This document shows positions 8,755 to 18,112 of a stretch of 34,242 nt of DNA, one piece after another (positions within the stretch are counted from its first letter, which is position 1; every line of letters starts with the position of its first letter). The notes beneath the pieces are model-generated. The model was not told where the DNA came from. It did no database searches and was given only the letters and a program-made list of their open reading frames with translations. Source of the stretch: an uncultured Opitutia bacterium (lineage in GTDB: Bacteria; Verrucomicrobiota; Verrucomicrobiia; Opitutales; UBA953); NCBI GenBank assembly GCA_903868455.1, contig CAIPVK010000037.1, positions 1 to 34,242 on the forward strand, in the 5' to 3' direction. Made by a program: the position numbers and the translations under genes.

Positions 8755-8789
8755 GCCCGCTCCCCGCTCCTCACTCCCCGCTCCTCTTA
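8755..8789 (-). repeat. Right arm of heptad array (inverted; GCCCGCT CCCCGCT CCTCACT CCCCGCT CCTCTTA)
   Basis: Phased 7-mers on the complementary strand; last unit contains the gnd stop codon (tta, 8787-8789). Confidence 0.7.
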
Positions 8790-10286
8790 ACCCTCCAGCT
8801 GCGGGCGCTTGGGGTCGGGCCAGTCGATGTGGAAGAACTTCCCGCGGGGCTGGTCGACGCGCTCGTAGGTGTGGGCGCCGAAGAAGTCGCGCTGCCCTTG
8901 CAGGAGGTTCTGCGGGAGGTTCTCGGTGCGGTAGGAGTCGAAGTAGGCCAGGGCCGAGCCGAGGGTGGGGACGGGGATGCCGTGCTTCACCGCCAGGCCG
9001 ATCACCTTGCGCCAGTTCTTCTGGGCCTTGCGCATGGTCTTCTTGAAGTGGCCGTCCAGCAGGAGGTTGGCGAGGCGGGGCTTCTTCTCGAACGCCTCGG
9101 TGATCTTCTGGAGGAAGCGGGCGCGGATGATGCAGCCGCCGCGCCAGATCTGGGCGATCTCGCCGAAGTTGAGCTTCCAGGAGTATTCCTTCTGGGCCTC
9201 GCGCATGAGCTGGAAGCCCTGGGCGTAGGAGCAGACCTTCGCGCAGTAGAGCGCGTCGGCGATCATCGCCACGACCTTGGCGCGGTCGACCTTGCCGGCC
9301 ATGCGGGGCTTGGGGCCGCGCAGGGACTTGGCGGCGGCGACGCGCTCCTCCTTGATGGCGGAGAGGCAGCGGGCGAACACCGCCTCGGCGATGGTCGGGG
9401 CGGCCACGCCCATGTCGAGGGCGTTGGCGCTCGTCCACTTGCCCGTGCCCTTCTGGCCGGCGGTGTCGAGGATGACGTCCACGAGCGGCTTGCCGGTGAC
9501 GGGGTCCTTCTGGCGGAGGACCTTGCCGGTGATCTCGATGAGGAAGGAGTTCAGCTCACCCTGGTTCCACTCCTCGAAGACCGCCCCGATCTCGTCGGGC
9601 GTCATGCCGAGCAGGCCGCGCATGAGGTCGTACGCCTCGCAGATCATCTGCATGTCGCCGTACTCGATGCCGTTGTGGACCATCTTGACGTAGTGGCCCG
9701 CGCCGTCGGCCCCGATGTGGGCGACGCAGGGCACGCCACCCTGGATGGGCTTGCCCGGCTTGGCGCCGGTCAGCTCGACCCCGGTCACGGGGTCGACCTT
9801 GGAGGCGACGGCCTCCCAGATGGGCTTGAGCTCGGCCCAGGCCGAGGGGTCGCCGCCGGGCATCAGGGACGGGCCGAAACGGGCGCCTTCCTCGCCGCCG
9901 GAGACGCCGGAGCCGATGAAGCGCAACCCTTTGGCCTTCAGCGCCTTCTCGCGGCGGATGGTGTCCGTCCAGAGGGCGTTGCCGCCGTCGATGATGATGT
10001 CGCCGGGCTCGAAGACCTTGGCCAGCTCGTCGATCACCGCGTCGGTGGCCGCGCCGGCCTTCACGAGGATGACGGCCTTGCGGGGGCGCTTGAGGGAGGC
10101 GGCGAACTCGGCGACCGTGGCGGCGCCCGTCAGCTTGCCCGGGGTGGAGCGGTTGGCGGCCACGAACTCCTCCGTCTTGGAGGCCGTCCGGTTGTAGACG
10201 GTGATGGCGAAGCCGTGGTCGGCGATGTTCAGGGCGAGGTTCTGGCCCATGACCGCGAGCCCGATGAGACCGATGTCGGATTGCAT
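8787..10286 (-). CDS. gnd: 6-phosphogluconate dehydrogenase (decarboxylating)
   Basis: [34 protein letters not shown]...[17 protein letters not shown]...[21 protein letters not shown]...[23 protein letters not shown]...[26 protein letters not shown]. Confidence 0.98.
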   Translation of the reverse strand: MQSDIGLIGLAVMGQNLALNIADHGFAITVYNRTASKTEEFVAANRSTPGKLTGAATVAEFAASLKRPRKAVILVKAGAATDAVIDELAKVFEPGDIIIDGGNALWTDTIRREKALKAKGLRFIGSGVSGGEEGARFGPSLMPGGDPSAWAELKPIWEAVASKVDPVTGVELTGAKPGKPIQGGVPCVAHIGADGAGHYVKMVHNGIEYGDMQMICEAYDLMRGLLGMTPDEIGAVFEEWNQGELNSFLIEITGKVLRQKDPVTGKPLVDVILDTAGQKGTGKWTSANALDMGVAAPTIAEAVFARCLSAIKEERVAAAKSLRGPKPRMAGKVDRAKVVAMIADALYCAKVCSYAQGFQLMREAQKEYSWKLNFGEIAQIWRGGCIIRARFLQKITEAFEKKPRLANLLLDGHFKKTMRKAQKNWRKVIGLAVKHGIPVPTLGSALAYFDSYRTENLPQNLLQGQRDFFGAHTYERVDQPRGKFFHIDWPDPKRPQLEG

Positions 10287-10468
10287 GATGAGTCCGAGGG
10301 GTGGCGGCGGGAAGCGGGGCTGGCAAACGGAAAAACGGTCCCGACCGGCCCACCCCCGAGGGGCCATCCGCGCTTGCCTCCCGCGGAGGGGAGGCCAAAC
10401 CTCCGAGGCTGGACGCGACCGACCCGGGACCCCACCGCCCCGGGCTCGCCCCGCGACCCCCGACACCG

Positions 10469-13400
10469 ATGGCCCTCACGTTCCGCAATCCCTCCCCCCT
10501 CTGGCGCCCCGACATGGAGCGCGACGCCTGCGGCGTCGGCTTCATCGCCAACCTCAAGGGGGAGCGTTCCCACGCCCTGGTCGAGCGCGCCCTGGAGGGC
10601 CTGCGCAACCTGGCCCACCGAGGCGCCATCGACGCCGACTCGGTGACCGGAGACGGCGCCGGCCTCCTCACCCAGATTCCCCACGAGATCATCCGCCGGT
10701 TCCTGACCTCCAAGGGCAAGATCCTGCCCCGCGAGGCCGACACCGCCCTCGCCATGATCTTCCTCCCCCGGGAGGACTACCCCCGCTCGCACGCCAAGCA
10801 GATCGTCGAGGAGGCCGTGCTCAAGGAGGGCCTCTCCTTCGTCGCCTGGCGCCAGGTGCCCGTCGACCCCGCCTGCCTCGGCAAGAAGGCCGAGCTCACC
10901 CGACCCGACATCTGGCAGGCGATCGTCGCCCGCAAGGCCGACGCCGAGTCCGCCATCAGCGACGACGAGTTCGAGCGCCGCTGCTTCCTCGCCACCAAGG
11001 TCGCCGAGCGCCGCGCCGCCGAGGCCAAGGTCGAGGGCTTCTACATCTGCTCCTTCTCGAGCCGCACCGTCACCTACAAGGGCCTCTTCAACGCCCCCCA
11101 GGTCCGCAAGTTCTACACCGACCTCAAGGACCCGGCCTTCTCGACCGCCTTCGTCCTCTTCCACCAGCGCTTCGCCACCAACACGCTGCCCGACTGGACC
11201 AAGGCCCATCCCTTCCGCTGCATCGCCCACAACGGCGAGATCAACACCATCCGCGGCAACCGCAACATGATGCGGGCCCGCGAGTCCTCCGACATCGCCG
11301 GCAAGTGGGGCGAGCGCTACGCCGACCTGCGCCCGATCATCCAGCCCGACATGTCGGACTCGGCCTCGTTCGACAACGCCTTCCAGCTCCTCGTCGCCGA
11401 CCTCCCTCCCGCCAAGCGCTGCGGCATCGTCGCCGCGTCCATGATGATGCCCGCCGCGTGGGAGAACGACGCCTCGCTCCCCGAGCGCGTCCGCAACTTC
11501 TACCATTACCAGTCGCTCGTCATGGAGCCCTGGGACGGCCCCGCCGCCGTGGTCTTCACCGACGGCCGCCTCGTCGGCGCCTCGCTCGACCGCAACGGCC
11601 TCCGCCCCCTGCGCTTCAAGCAGTACGCCGACGGCACGGTGGTCGCCGCCTCCGAGGCCGGCCTCATCGCGCCCTGGGGCTCGCCCGTCGTCCGCTCCGG
11701 CCGCCTCGGTCCCGGCCGCATGTTCGCCCTCGACCTCGCCGCGGGACGCTTCCTCGACGACGCCGACTGCAAGCAGGTGCTCGCCGACCGCCGCGACTAC
11801 GGCGCCTTCCTGCGCGAGTCCGTGCTCGACCTCCACGCCCTCGCCAAGGGCAAGTCCGCGGACGTCGCGCCCTCGCCGGTCGACCTCCAGCTCGCCTTCG
11901 GCTCCGACCTCGAGGAGCGCGACCTCATCCTCGCGCCCATGGCCTCGACCGCGCAGGAGGCCGTCGGCTCGATGGGCGACGACACGCCCCTCGCCGCGCT
12001 CTCGCGGCGGCCGCGCCTGCTCTACACCTACTTCAAGCAGCTCTTCGCCCAGGTCACCAACCCGCCCATCGACCCCATCCGCGAGTCGCTGGTGATGTCG
12101 CTGACCAACTACATCGGCGGGCAGATCGGCATCTACGAGACGCTCCAGGACCGCCGCACCTTCCTCCAGGTCGACACGCCCTTCCTCCTGCCGCACGAGG
12201 CCGCCGAGATCCCCGCGCGCTTCGCGGGCAAGCTCCTCGACCTCGACGCGACCTTCGCCGCCGCCGGCGGCCCCGCCGCGCTCGAGCCCGCGCTCCGCTC
12301 GCTCGCCGACGCGGCCGTCGCCGCCGTGCGCGACAAGGGCGCCCGCGTGGTGCGCATCTCCGACCGCGCCGTCTCCGCCGACCGGGCCCCCGTGCCCATG
12401 CTGCTCGCCGTCGGCGCCGTCCACCAGGCGCTCGTCCGCGCCGGCCTCCGCCTGCGCTGCGGCATCGTGGTCGAGACGGGCGAGGCCCGCGACGTCCACC
12501 AGCTCGCCTGCCTCATCGGCTACGGCGCCACCGCCGTGTACCCGTGGCTCGCCTACGCCATCCTCGCCGACCTCCACGCCGGCGGGAAGCTCGACCCCAA
12601 GGTCGACCTGCCCAAGGCCTGGGAGAACTACCGCAAGGCCGCGGGCAAGGGCCTGCTCAAGATCATGTCCAAGATGGGGATCTCGACCCTGCTCTCCTAC
12701 CAAGGCGCCCAGGTCTTCGAGGCCCTCGGCGTGGGCGACAAGGTCATCGCCGACTGCTTCGCCGGCACGCCCTCGCCCATCGGCGGCGTCGGCTACGAGG
12801 AAATCGCCGGCGAGACGCTCCGCCGCCACGCGCGGGCCTTCCCCGCCGCCCCCGCGGAGCTGCCCAACGAGGGCTGGTACCTCGTCAACAAGAAGGGCGA
12901 CGGCGAGGCCCACGGCTGGAGCCCGAAGGTCGTGGCCGGCATGGGCAAGTTCCTCAAGTCGGGCGGCGACGCCGCCGGCTGGGCCGAGTGGCGCACCGCG
13001 GCCGACGACCACGCGCCCATCACCATCAAGGACCTCCTCCAGCTCAACTTCGCGCCGAAGGCCCTCGACCTCGCCGAGGTCGAGCCCGCCTCCGCCATCC
13101 GCCGACGGTTCACCACCGCCGGCATGTCCCTCGGCGCCATCTCGCCCGAGGCCCACGAGTGCCTCGCCATCGCGATGAACCGCATCGGCGGCAAGTCGAA
13201 CACCGGCGAGGGCGGCGAGGATCCCCGCCGCTATCGCCCGCTGGAGAACGGCGACAACGCCAACTCCGCCATCAAGCAGGTCGCCTCCGGACGCTTCGGC
13301 GTGACCGCCGAGTACCTCGCCTCCGCCAAGGAGATCGAGATCAAGGTCGCCCAGGGCGCCAAGCCCGGCGAGGGCGGCCAGCTGCCCGGCCACAAGGTCT

Positions 13401-14983
13401 CGCCGCTCATCGCGACGCTCCGCTACTCCGTCCCCGGCGTCACGCTGATCTCGCCGCCGCCGCACCACGACATCTACTCCATCGAGGACCTGGCGCAGCT
13501 CATCTTCGACCTCAAGTGCGTCAACCCGCGCGCCAAGGTCTGCGTCAAGCTCGTCTCCTGCTCCGGCGTCGGCACCGTCGCCGCCGGCGTGGCCAAGGCG
13601 TACGCCGACGTCATCCTGGTCTCCGGCCACGAGGGCGGCACCGGCGCGTCGCCGCTCTCCTCGGTCAAGAACGCGGGCTCCGCCTGGGAGATCGGCATCG
13701 CCGAGGCCCACCAGGTCCTGATGATGAACGACCTCCGCGGCCACGTCACCCTCCGCACCGACGGCGGGATGAAGACCGGCCGCGACATCGTCGTCGCCGC
13801 CATCCTCGGCGCCGAGGAGTTCAACTTCGGCACCGCCGCGCTCATCGCCGCCGGCTGCGCCATGTTCCGCGTCTGCCACCTCAACACCTGCCCGGTCGGC
13901 GTCGCCACCCAGCGCGAGGACCTGCGGGCGAAGTTCCGCGGCAAGCCCGAGAACGTCATCCACTTCTTCAACGCCGTGGCGGAGGACGTCCGCGTCATCC
14001 TGGCCAAGCTCGGCCGGCGCTCGCTCGAGGAGGTCGTCGGCCGCACCGAGCTCCTGCGCTTCGTGCCCGACGCGGAGAATCCCAAGACCGCCCGCCTCCG
14101 CCTCGACGGCCTGCTCTTCGACCCCGATCCCGCCGGCGACGCCGCCCGCGTCCACACGCGCGACCGCAACAACCCGCCCGGCCACGACCTCGTGGTCGAC
14201 GACGTCGTCCTGCAGGACGCGCGCCACGTGCTCGTCCACAAGGAGCCCGGTTTCCGCGGCTCCTACAAGGTCCGCAACGTCCACCGCAACATCGGCACCC
14301 GACTCGCCGGCGAGATCGCCTACCTCCACGGCAACAAGGGCCTGCCCGAGGGCCTGATCGACCTCACCTTCGAGGGCAGCAGCGGCCAGTCCTTCGGCAC
14401 CTTCTGCGTCCAGGGCATGCGCCTGCGCCTCGTCGGCGAGGCCAACGACTACGTCGGCAAGGGCATGAACGGCGGCGAGATCACCCTGCGCCCCTCGCCC
14501 GAGGCCTCCTTCGCCTGGCACGAGAACATCATCATGGGCAACACCTGCCTCTACGGCGCCACGGGCGGCGCGCTGTTCGCCGCCGGCCGCGCCGGCGAGC
14601 GCTTCGGCGTGCGCAACTCGGGCGCCACCGCCGTCGTCGAGGGCGTGGGCGACCACGGCTGCGAGTACATGACGGGCGGCGTCGTCGCCGTCCTCGGCCC
14701 CGTCGGCCGCAACTTCGGCGCCGGCATGTCCGGCGGCCTCGCCTTCGTCTGGGACCCCGAGCGTCGGCTCGATGCGCTGGTCAACCCGGAGATGGTCGAG
14801 CTCCGCGCCGTCGAGGCCTCGGAATCGGACGCGCTCCGCGCGCTCGTCGCCCGCCACGCCGAGGCCACCTCCAGCCCGCACGCCGCCGCCCTGCTCGCCG
14901 ACTGGCCCAAGGCGCTCGCCGCCTTCCGCCGCGTCACGCCGCACGGCAGCACCGCGACCCTCGCCGCGCCCGCCAAGGTCTGA
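10469..14983 (+). CDS. gltB: Glutamate synthase large subunit
   Basis: [17 protein letters not shown] (Cys Ntn amidotransferase N-terminus after a short propeptide), [76 protein letters not shown]-terminal GXGXG-type domain. Confidence 0.98.
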   Translation: MALTFRNPSPLWRPDMERDACGVGFIANLKGERSHALVERALEGLRNLAHRGAIDADSVTGDGAGLLTQIPHEIIRRFLTSKGKILPREADTALAMIFLPREDYPRSHAKQIVEEAVLKEGLSFVAWRQVPVDPACLGKKAELTRPDIWQAIVARKADAESAISDDEFERRCFLATKVAERRAAEAKVEGFYICSFSSRTVTYKGLFNAPQVRKFYTDLKDPAFSTAFVLFHQRFATNTLPDWTKAHPFRCIAHNGEINTIRGNRNMMRARESSDIAGKWGERYADLRPIIQPDMSDSASFDNAFQLLVADLPPAKRCGIVAASMMMPAAWENDASLPERVRNFYHYQSLVMEPWDGPAAVVFTDGRLVGASLDRNGLRPLRFKQYADGTVVAASEAGLIAPWGSPVVRSGRLGPGRMFALDLAAGRFLDDADCKQVLADRRDYGAFLRESVLDLHALAKGKSADVAPSPVDLQLAFGSDLEERDLILAPMASTAQEAVGSMGDDTPLAALSRRPRLLYTYFKQLFAQVTNPPIDPIRESLVMSLTNYIGGQIGIYETLQDRRTFLQVDTPFLLPHEAAEIPARFAGKLLDLDATFAAAGGPAALEPALRSLADAAVAAVRDKGARVVRISDRAVSADRAPVPMLLAVGAVHQALVRAGLRLRCGIVVETGEARDVHQLACLIGYGATAVYPWLAYAILADLHAGGKLDPKVDLPKAWENYRKAAGKGLLKIMSKMGISTLLSYQGAQVFEALGVGDKVIADCFAGTPSPIGGVGYEEIAGETLRRHARAFPAAPAELPNEGWYLVNKKGDGEAHGWSPKVVAGMGKFLKSGGDAAGWAEWRTAADDHAPITIKDLLQLNFAPKALDLAEVEPASAIRRRFTTAGMSLGAISPEAHECLAIAMNRIGGKSNTGEGGEDPRRYRPLENGDNANSAIKQVASGRFGVTAEYLASAKEIEIKVAQGAKPGEGGQLPGHKVSPLIATLRYSVPGVTLISPPPHHDIYSIEDLAQLIFDLKCVNPRAKVCVKLVSCSGVGTVAAGVAKAYADVILVSGHEGGTGASPLSSVKNAGSAWEIGIAEAHQVLMMNDLRGHVTLRTDGGMKTGRDIVVAAILGAEEFNFGTAALIAAGCAMFRVCHLNTCPVGVATQREDLRAKFRGKPENVIHFFNAVAEDVRVILAKLGRRSLEEVVGRTELLRFVPDAENPKTARLRLDGLLFDPDPAGDAARVHTRDRNNPPGHDLVVDDVVLQDARHVLVHKEPGFRGSYKVRNVHRNIGTRLAGEIAYLHGNKGLPEGLIDLTFEGSSGQSFGTFCVQGMRLRLVGEANDYVGKGMNGGEITLRPSPEASFAWHENIIMGNTCLYGATGGALFAAGRAGERFGVRNSGATAVVEGVGDHGCEYMTGGVVAVLGPVGRNFGAGMSGGLAFVWDPERRLDALVNPEMVELRAVEASESDALRALVARHAEATSSPHAAALLADWPKALAAFRRVTPHGSTATLAAPAKV

Positions 14984-15007
14984 CCGTCGGGAGGACGTCC
15001 GCGCACA

Positions 15008-15036
15008 GGGGCCCGGGAGACCGGGCCCCTTCGCTT
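15008..15036 (+). terminator. Intrinsic-terminator-like hairpin after gltB
   Basis: GGGGCCCGG-GAGA-CCGGGCCCC: perfect 9-bp stem with a GAGA tetraloop, followed by ttcgctt. Confidence 0.7.
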
Positions 15037-15382
15037 AGCCGCGCCGGGACCCCATCCAGCCGCCGAGCGCCGCGCACCCGGAAAGGACGACCAGCCCGAG
15101 AAGCGTCGTGCCGAGCGGCTCGCGCGACAGGAGGAGCGTGATGGCCGAAAGGACGCCGACCACCTTGGCCAGGTGCGCCGCCAACCCTTCCGCGCCGCGC
15201 ACCTTGCCGATGAGGAAAAAGGCGAGGAGCACGAGGACCAAGCCCGCCGCCGCCAGCCCGTGGCCGCCGGGGACGACGAGCCCGGCCAGGACGCTCCCCA
15301 CCTTGGGGAGCAGGAGCGCGATCACGCTGTCGAGGGCGACCTCGCCCCAGCCGGGGACGCGCGCGGAGGGCCGGTCTTCCAT
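15035..15382 (-). CDS. Small multi-TM membrane protein, unknown function
   Basis: MEDRPSARVPGWGEVALDSVIALLLPKVGSVLAGLVVPGGHGLAAAGLVLVLLAFFLIGK...GCAALGGWMGSRRG, about 115 aa. Confidence 0.65.
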   Translation of the reverse strand: MEDRPSARVPGWGEVALDSVIALLLPKVGSVLAGLVVPGGHGLAAAGLVLVLLAFFLIGKVRGAEGLAAHLAKVVGVLSAITLLLSREPLGTTLLGLVVLSGCAALGGWMGSRRG

Positions 15383-15423
15383 GCGCGGAACATGGGGGCG
15401 CCGCCGCCCCGCCGCCAGCCCGT

Positions 15424-16752
15424 TCAGGCCCGCGCGCCGTCGAGATAGGTCTGCCCCGCGCCGGTGATGCGGACGTCCACCAGCTCGCCGATGAGCGAGG
15501 CGGGGCCGTCGAGCACGACCCGCCGCTCGTTCTCGGTGCGCCCCATCAGGCGCCCGCCGCGCCGGTCGGGTCCCTCGACCAGCACGCGCTGGGTCGTCCC
15601 GACCTGCCGTAGGTTCTCCGTCGAGGAGCGCAGGGCGAGGATCTCCTGCAAGCGCGCGAGGCGCGCCTCCTTCTCCGCCGCCGGGACGTTGTCGCCCAGG
15701 GCGAAACCCGGCGTCCCGGGCCGCGGCGAGTACTTGAAGAGGAAGCCGTGCTCGAAGCCGAGCTCGCGGAACAGCGCCTCGGTCCGCGCGAAGTCCTCCT
15801 CCGTCTCCCCGGGGAAGCCGACGATCACGTCGGTCGAGAGCGTCATCCCGGGGCGCGCCTCGCGCAGCGCGGTCGCCAGCCGCCGGATGCGCTCCGCGAG
15901 GTAGGGCCGGTTCATCGCGCGCAGGATGCGGTCGGAGCCGGACTGGAAGGGCAGGTGGACGTGGCCGCAGAGCTGCGGGAGCTCGGCGTGCGCCGCCACG
16001 AGGTCCGGCCGGTAGCCGATCGGGTGGCAGGCCGTGTAGCGGATGCGCGCGATTCCCGGCACCTCGGCCACGCGGCGGAGCAGGGCGACGAACGGGCTGA
16101 CGCCGCCCTCCGCGCGCTGCGACCCCCGCCCGTACTGGTTCACGATCTGCCCGAGCAGCGTCACCTCGCGCGTGCCCGCCGCCGCGAGCGCGCGCACCTC
16201 GGCGAGGATGGATTCCGGCGAGCGCGAGCGCTCCCGCCCGCGCGTGCGCGGCACGACGCAGTAGGCGCAGCGCATGTCGCACCCCTGCTGGATGCTGACG
16301 AACGCCGCGACCTGCCGGGCCTCGTCGCGCCCGGGCAGCGCGTCCTCGAACCCCGCCTCCTCCGCGACGTCGACGCGCGCCGCGGGCGCGGGCTCGCCGA
16401 GCAGGCGCCCGAGGTGGTCCGGGATGTGGCGCAGGCGTTGCGTGCCGACGACGAGGTCCAGGTCCGGCAGCCGCTCGAGCAGGTCCGCGCCGCGGTTCTG
16501 CGCCATGCAGCCGAGGATGCCGACCAGCCGGGGCCCCTTGCCCGCGCGTCGGTCGCGCAGGAGATGGTCGGCCTTGCCGATCGCCTTCTCCTCGGCCAGG
16601 CCGCGGATCGAGCAGGTGTTGATCAGGACGATGTCCGCGCCCGCCTCTTCCGCCTGGACCTGGTAGCCCTTCGCCCGCAGCAGCGCCGCGACCCCTTCCG
16701 AGTCGCGCTCGTTCATCTGGCAACCGTAGGTGCGGATATGGACGCGGTGCAT
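15424..16752 (-). CDS. miaB: tRNA-2-methylthio-N6-dimethylallyladenosine synthase (MiaB)
   Basis: MHRVHIRTYGCQMNERDSE N-terminus, radical SAM cysteines GCDMRCAYCVVPRTRGRERSR, LSTDVIVGFPGETEEDF, GFLFKYSPRPGTP, C-terminal TRAM-like region. Confidence 0.96.
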   Translation of the reverse strand: MHRVHIRTYGCQMNERDSEGVAALLRAKGYQVQAEEAGADIVLINTCSIRGLAEEKAIGKADHLLRDRRAGKGPRLVGILGCMAQNRGADLLERLPDLDLVVGTQRLRHIPDHLGRLLGEPAPAARVDVAEEAGFEDALPGRDEARQVAAFVSIQQGCDMRCAYCVVPRTRGRERSRSPESILAEVRALAAAGTREVTLLGQIVNQYGRGSQRAEGGVSPFVALLRRVAEVPGIARIRYTACHPIGYRPDLVAAHAELPQLCGHVHLPFQSGSDRILRAMNRPYLAERIRRLATALREARPGMTLSTDVIVGFPGETEEDFARTEALFRELGFEHGFLFKYSPRPGTPGFALGDNVPAAEKEARLARLQEILALRSSTENLRQVGTTQRVLVEGPDRRGGRLMGRTENERRVVLDGPASLIGELVDVRITGAGQTYLDGARA

Positions 16753-16794
16753 TCGGTCGGAGAATTCAGAGGAAAGATTTCAAAGTAAAGAGGG

Positions 16795-16863
16795 TACGGG
16801 GAGCGAGGAGCGAGGAGTGGGGTACGAGGAGCGGGGAGCGGGGAGCGAGGAGCGGGGAGCGAG
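16795..16863 (+). repeat. Ten phased 7-bp units (consensus AGCGRGG), left arm of inverted heptad pair
   Basis: tacgggg agcgagg agcgagg agtgggg tacgagg agcgggg agcgggg agcgagg agcgggg agcgag. Confidence 0.85.
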
Positions 16864-16952
16864 CCCATGAAATTCCAGCCCCGTTGTCTGGGCGGCTACG
16901 ATGCTTCCCTCGCTCGAGATTCAGGGGAGCGCGATTTTCCTTTCAGCCCGTC

Positions 16953-17001
16953 ACCCACTTCTCGCTCCCCGCTCCCCGCTCCCCGCTCCTCACTCCTCAA
17001 C
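16953..17001 (-). repeat. Seven phased 7-bp units, inverted right arm
   Basis: acccact tctcgct ccccgct ccccgct ccccgct cctcact cctcaac; last unit contains the stop codon of the response regulator. Confidence 0.85.
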
Positions 17002-17728
17002 GTCCCGGCTCATACCAATACCCGATGCCGTGGATCGTTCGGAAGCAGGCGAGGCTCTCGCCGTTCTTGCCGAAGAGGTCGCGGATCTTCACCACGTACT
17101 GGTCGAGCGAGCGGCTTCGGATGTTCGCGTGCTCGCCCCAGACCGCGTGGATGAGGGCGTGGCGGCTGACGATCACCCCGGGGTTCGCCTGCAGGTGGAA
17201 GAGGATGCCGAGCTCCTTGCGCCCGATCTTGCCGCGGCCGCCGCCGCTGAACTCCACCTCGAGCCGGTCCGGGTGCACGTTGGCCGCGCCGAAGGCGAAG
17301 GCGCCGGTGGCGAGCTCGGTGTTGCGCGTCAGGCGGCCGTCGCCCGCGGTCTCGGTGCGCCGGAGGACGGCGCGCAGGCGGGCGACCAGCTCGGCGCGCT
17401 CGAAGGGCTTGCGCACATAGTCGTCCGCCCCGGCGTCGAGCGCCTGGCAGATGACCGCCGGGCTGTCCGTCGCCGAGAGGATCACGACCGCCGGCGGCGT
17501 GGGCAGCTTGCGGACGCGGGCCAGGACCTCGAGACCGTTCAGGTCGGGCAGGGAGAGGTCGAGAAGCACGAGCGAGACATGCTCCTTCTCGACGTGGCGG
17601 AGGAAGCTGGCGGCTTTGTGGAAGAGATGGGTGGCGAAACCGTTGGTGCCGAGTTGGTCCGCGAGCAGGGTTGCCAGGCTGCGGTCATCCTCGACGACGG
17701 CCACCACGGCTTTCTGCTTGGGGTTCAT
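16997..17728 (-). CDS. OmpR/PhoB-family response regulator (receiver + winged helix)
   Basis: VVAVVEDDRSLATLLADQLG, LVLLDLSLPDLNGLEVL, VVILSATDSPAVICQALDAGADDYVRKPFERAELVARL; C-terminal RKELGILFHLQANPGVIVSRHALIHAVWG...IRDLFGKNGESLACFRTIHGIGYWYEP. Confidence 0.95.
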   Translation of the reverse strand: MNPKQKAVVAVVEDDRSLATLLADQLGTNGFATHLFHKAASFLRHVEKEHVSLVLLDLSLPDLNGLEVLARVRKLPTPPAVVILSATDSPAVICQALDAGADDYVRKPFERAELVARLRAVLRRTETAGDGRLTRNTELATGAFAFGAANVHPDRLEVEFSGGGRGKIGRKELGILFHLQANPGVIVSRHALIHAVWGEHANIRSRSLDQYVVKIRDLFGKNGESLACFRTIHGIGYWYEPGR

Positions 17729-17797
17729 GCAGGCCTGGGGCGGGGTAAGACTGCGGGGTAGGCCTAACGGATACTTTGGCCGAGGGGCTCGGACAAG

Positions 17798-17815
17798 TGT
17801 AAATCCGATTGTAAA
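17798..17815. promoter_or_regulatory. Direct repeat TGTAAA-N6-TGTAAA in the regulator/autotransporter intergenic region; candidate response-regulator site
   Basis: TGTAAA at 17798-17803 and 17810-17815 (12-bp period); reads TTTACA-N6-TTTACA upstream of the regulator. Confidence 0.4.
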
Positions 17816-17974
17816 ACCCCTTCCACCCGTCCACGCTTGGCATGTGGACGACCGTCTTCGCCGCCGCCTGACGCGCTCCTTGGTCATCCTCATGTTGATC
17901 ACCGCCCTGTGGGGGGCTTGGGTCATGGCCAAGAACGGGGGTCGACGGGGCCGTATCGGCATCCCCAAGGACCC

Positions 17975-18035
17975 ACAAAAAGTTTCACAAGTGATTAATA
18001 ATCATAGTTTTGTGGAAATATATTCTTATTTATAT
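17975..18035. promoter_or_regulatory. AT-rich island with dyad, upstream of autotransporter gene; candidate promoter/regulator site
   Basis: acaaaaagtttcacaagtgattaataatcatagttttgtggaaatatattcttatttatat; GATTA-A-TAATC nested in TTTCACAA...TTGTGGAAA. Confidence 0.45.
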
Positions 18036-18112
18036 CCCGGTCCCGCCCGGGGAATCGCAGTTTGACACCCCTTCACCCCCTCCAAGACACTCCTCATCCC
18101 TACTTTGGCCCC

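Noticed and set aside
10229-14944. Very long antisense ORF (1571 aa) opposite gltB
   Set aside because: Shadow of a GC-rich, codon-biased gene; the encoded protein is low-complexity Gly/Ala/Glu/Asp/Val-rich with no recognisable domain, while the + strand is clearly GltB.
10201-15141. 1646-aa + strand ORF overlapping gltB in another frame
   Set aside because: Arg/Pro-rich translation typical of an off-frame reading of high-GC coding DNA; conflicts with gltB.
16795-17001. CRISPR array
   Set aside because: Units are 7 bp and contiguous, with no spacers of CRISPR length and no cas genes nearby.
17685-17978. 97-aa minus-strand ORF overlapping the response regulator start
   Set aside because: Overlaps the well-supported regulator N-terminus out of frame and has no recognisable features.
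18061-18066. TTTGAC upstream of autotransporter 1 as a -35 box
   Set aside because: No reasonable -10 at 16-18 bp, and the distance to the ATG is too short; the AT-rich island is a better promoter candidate.
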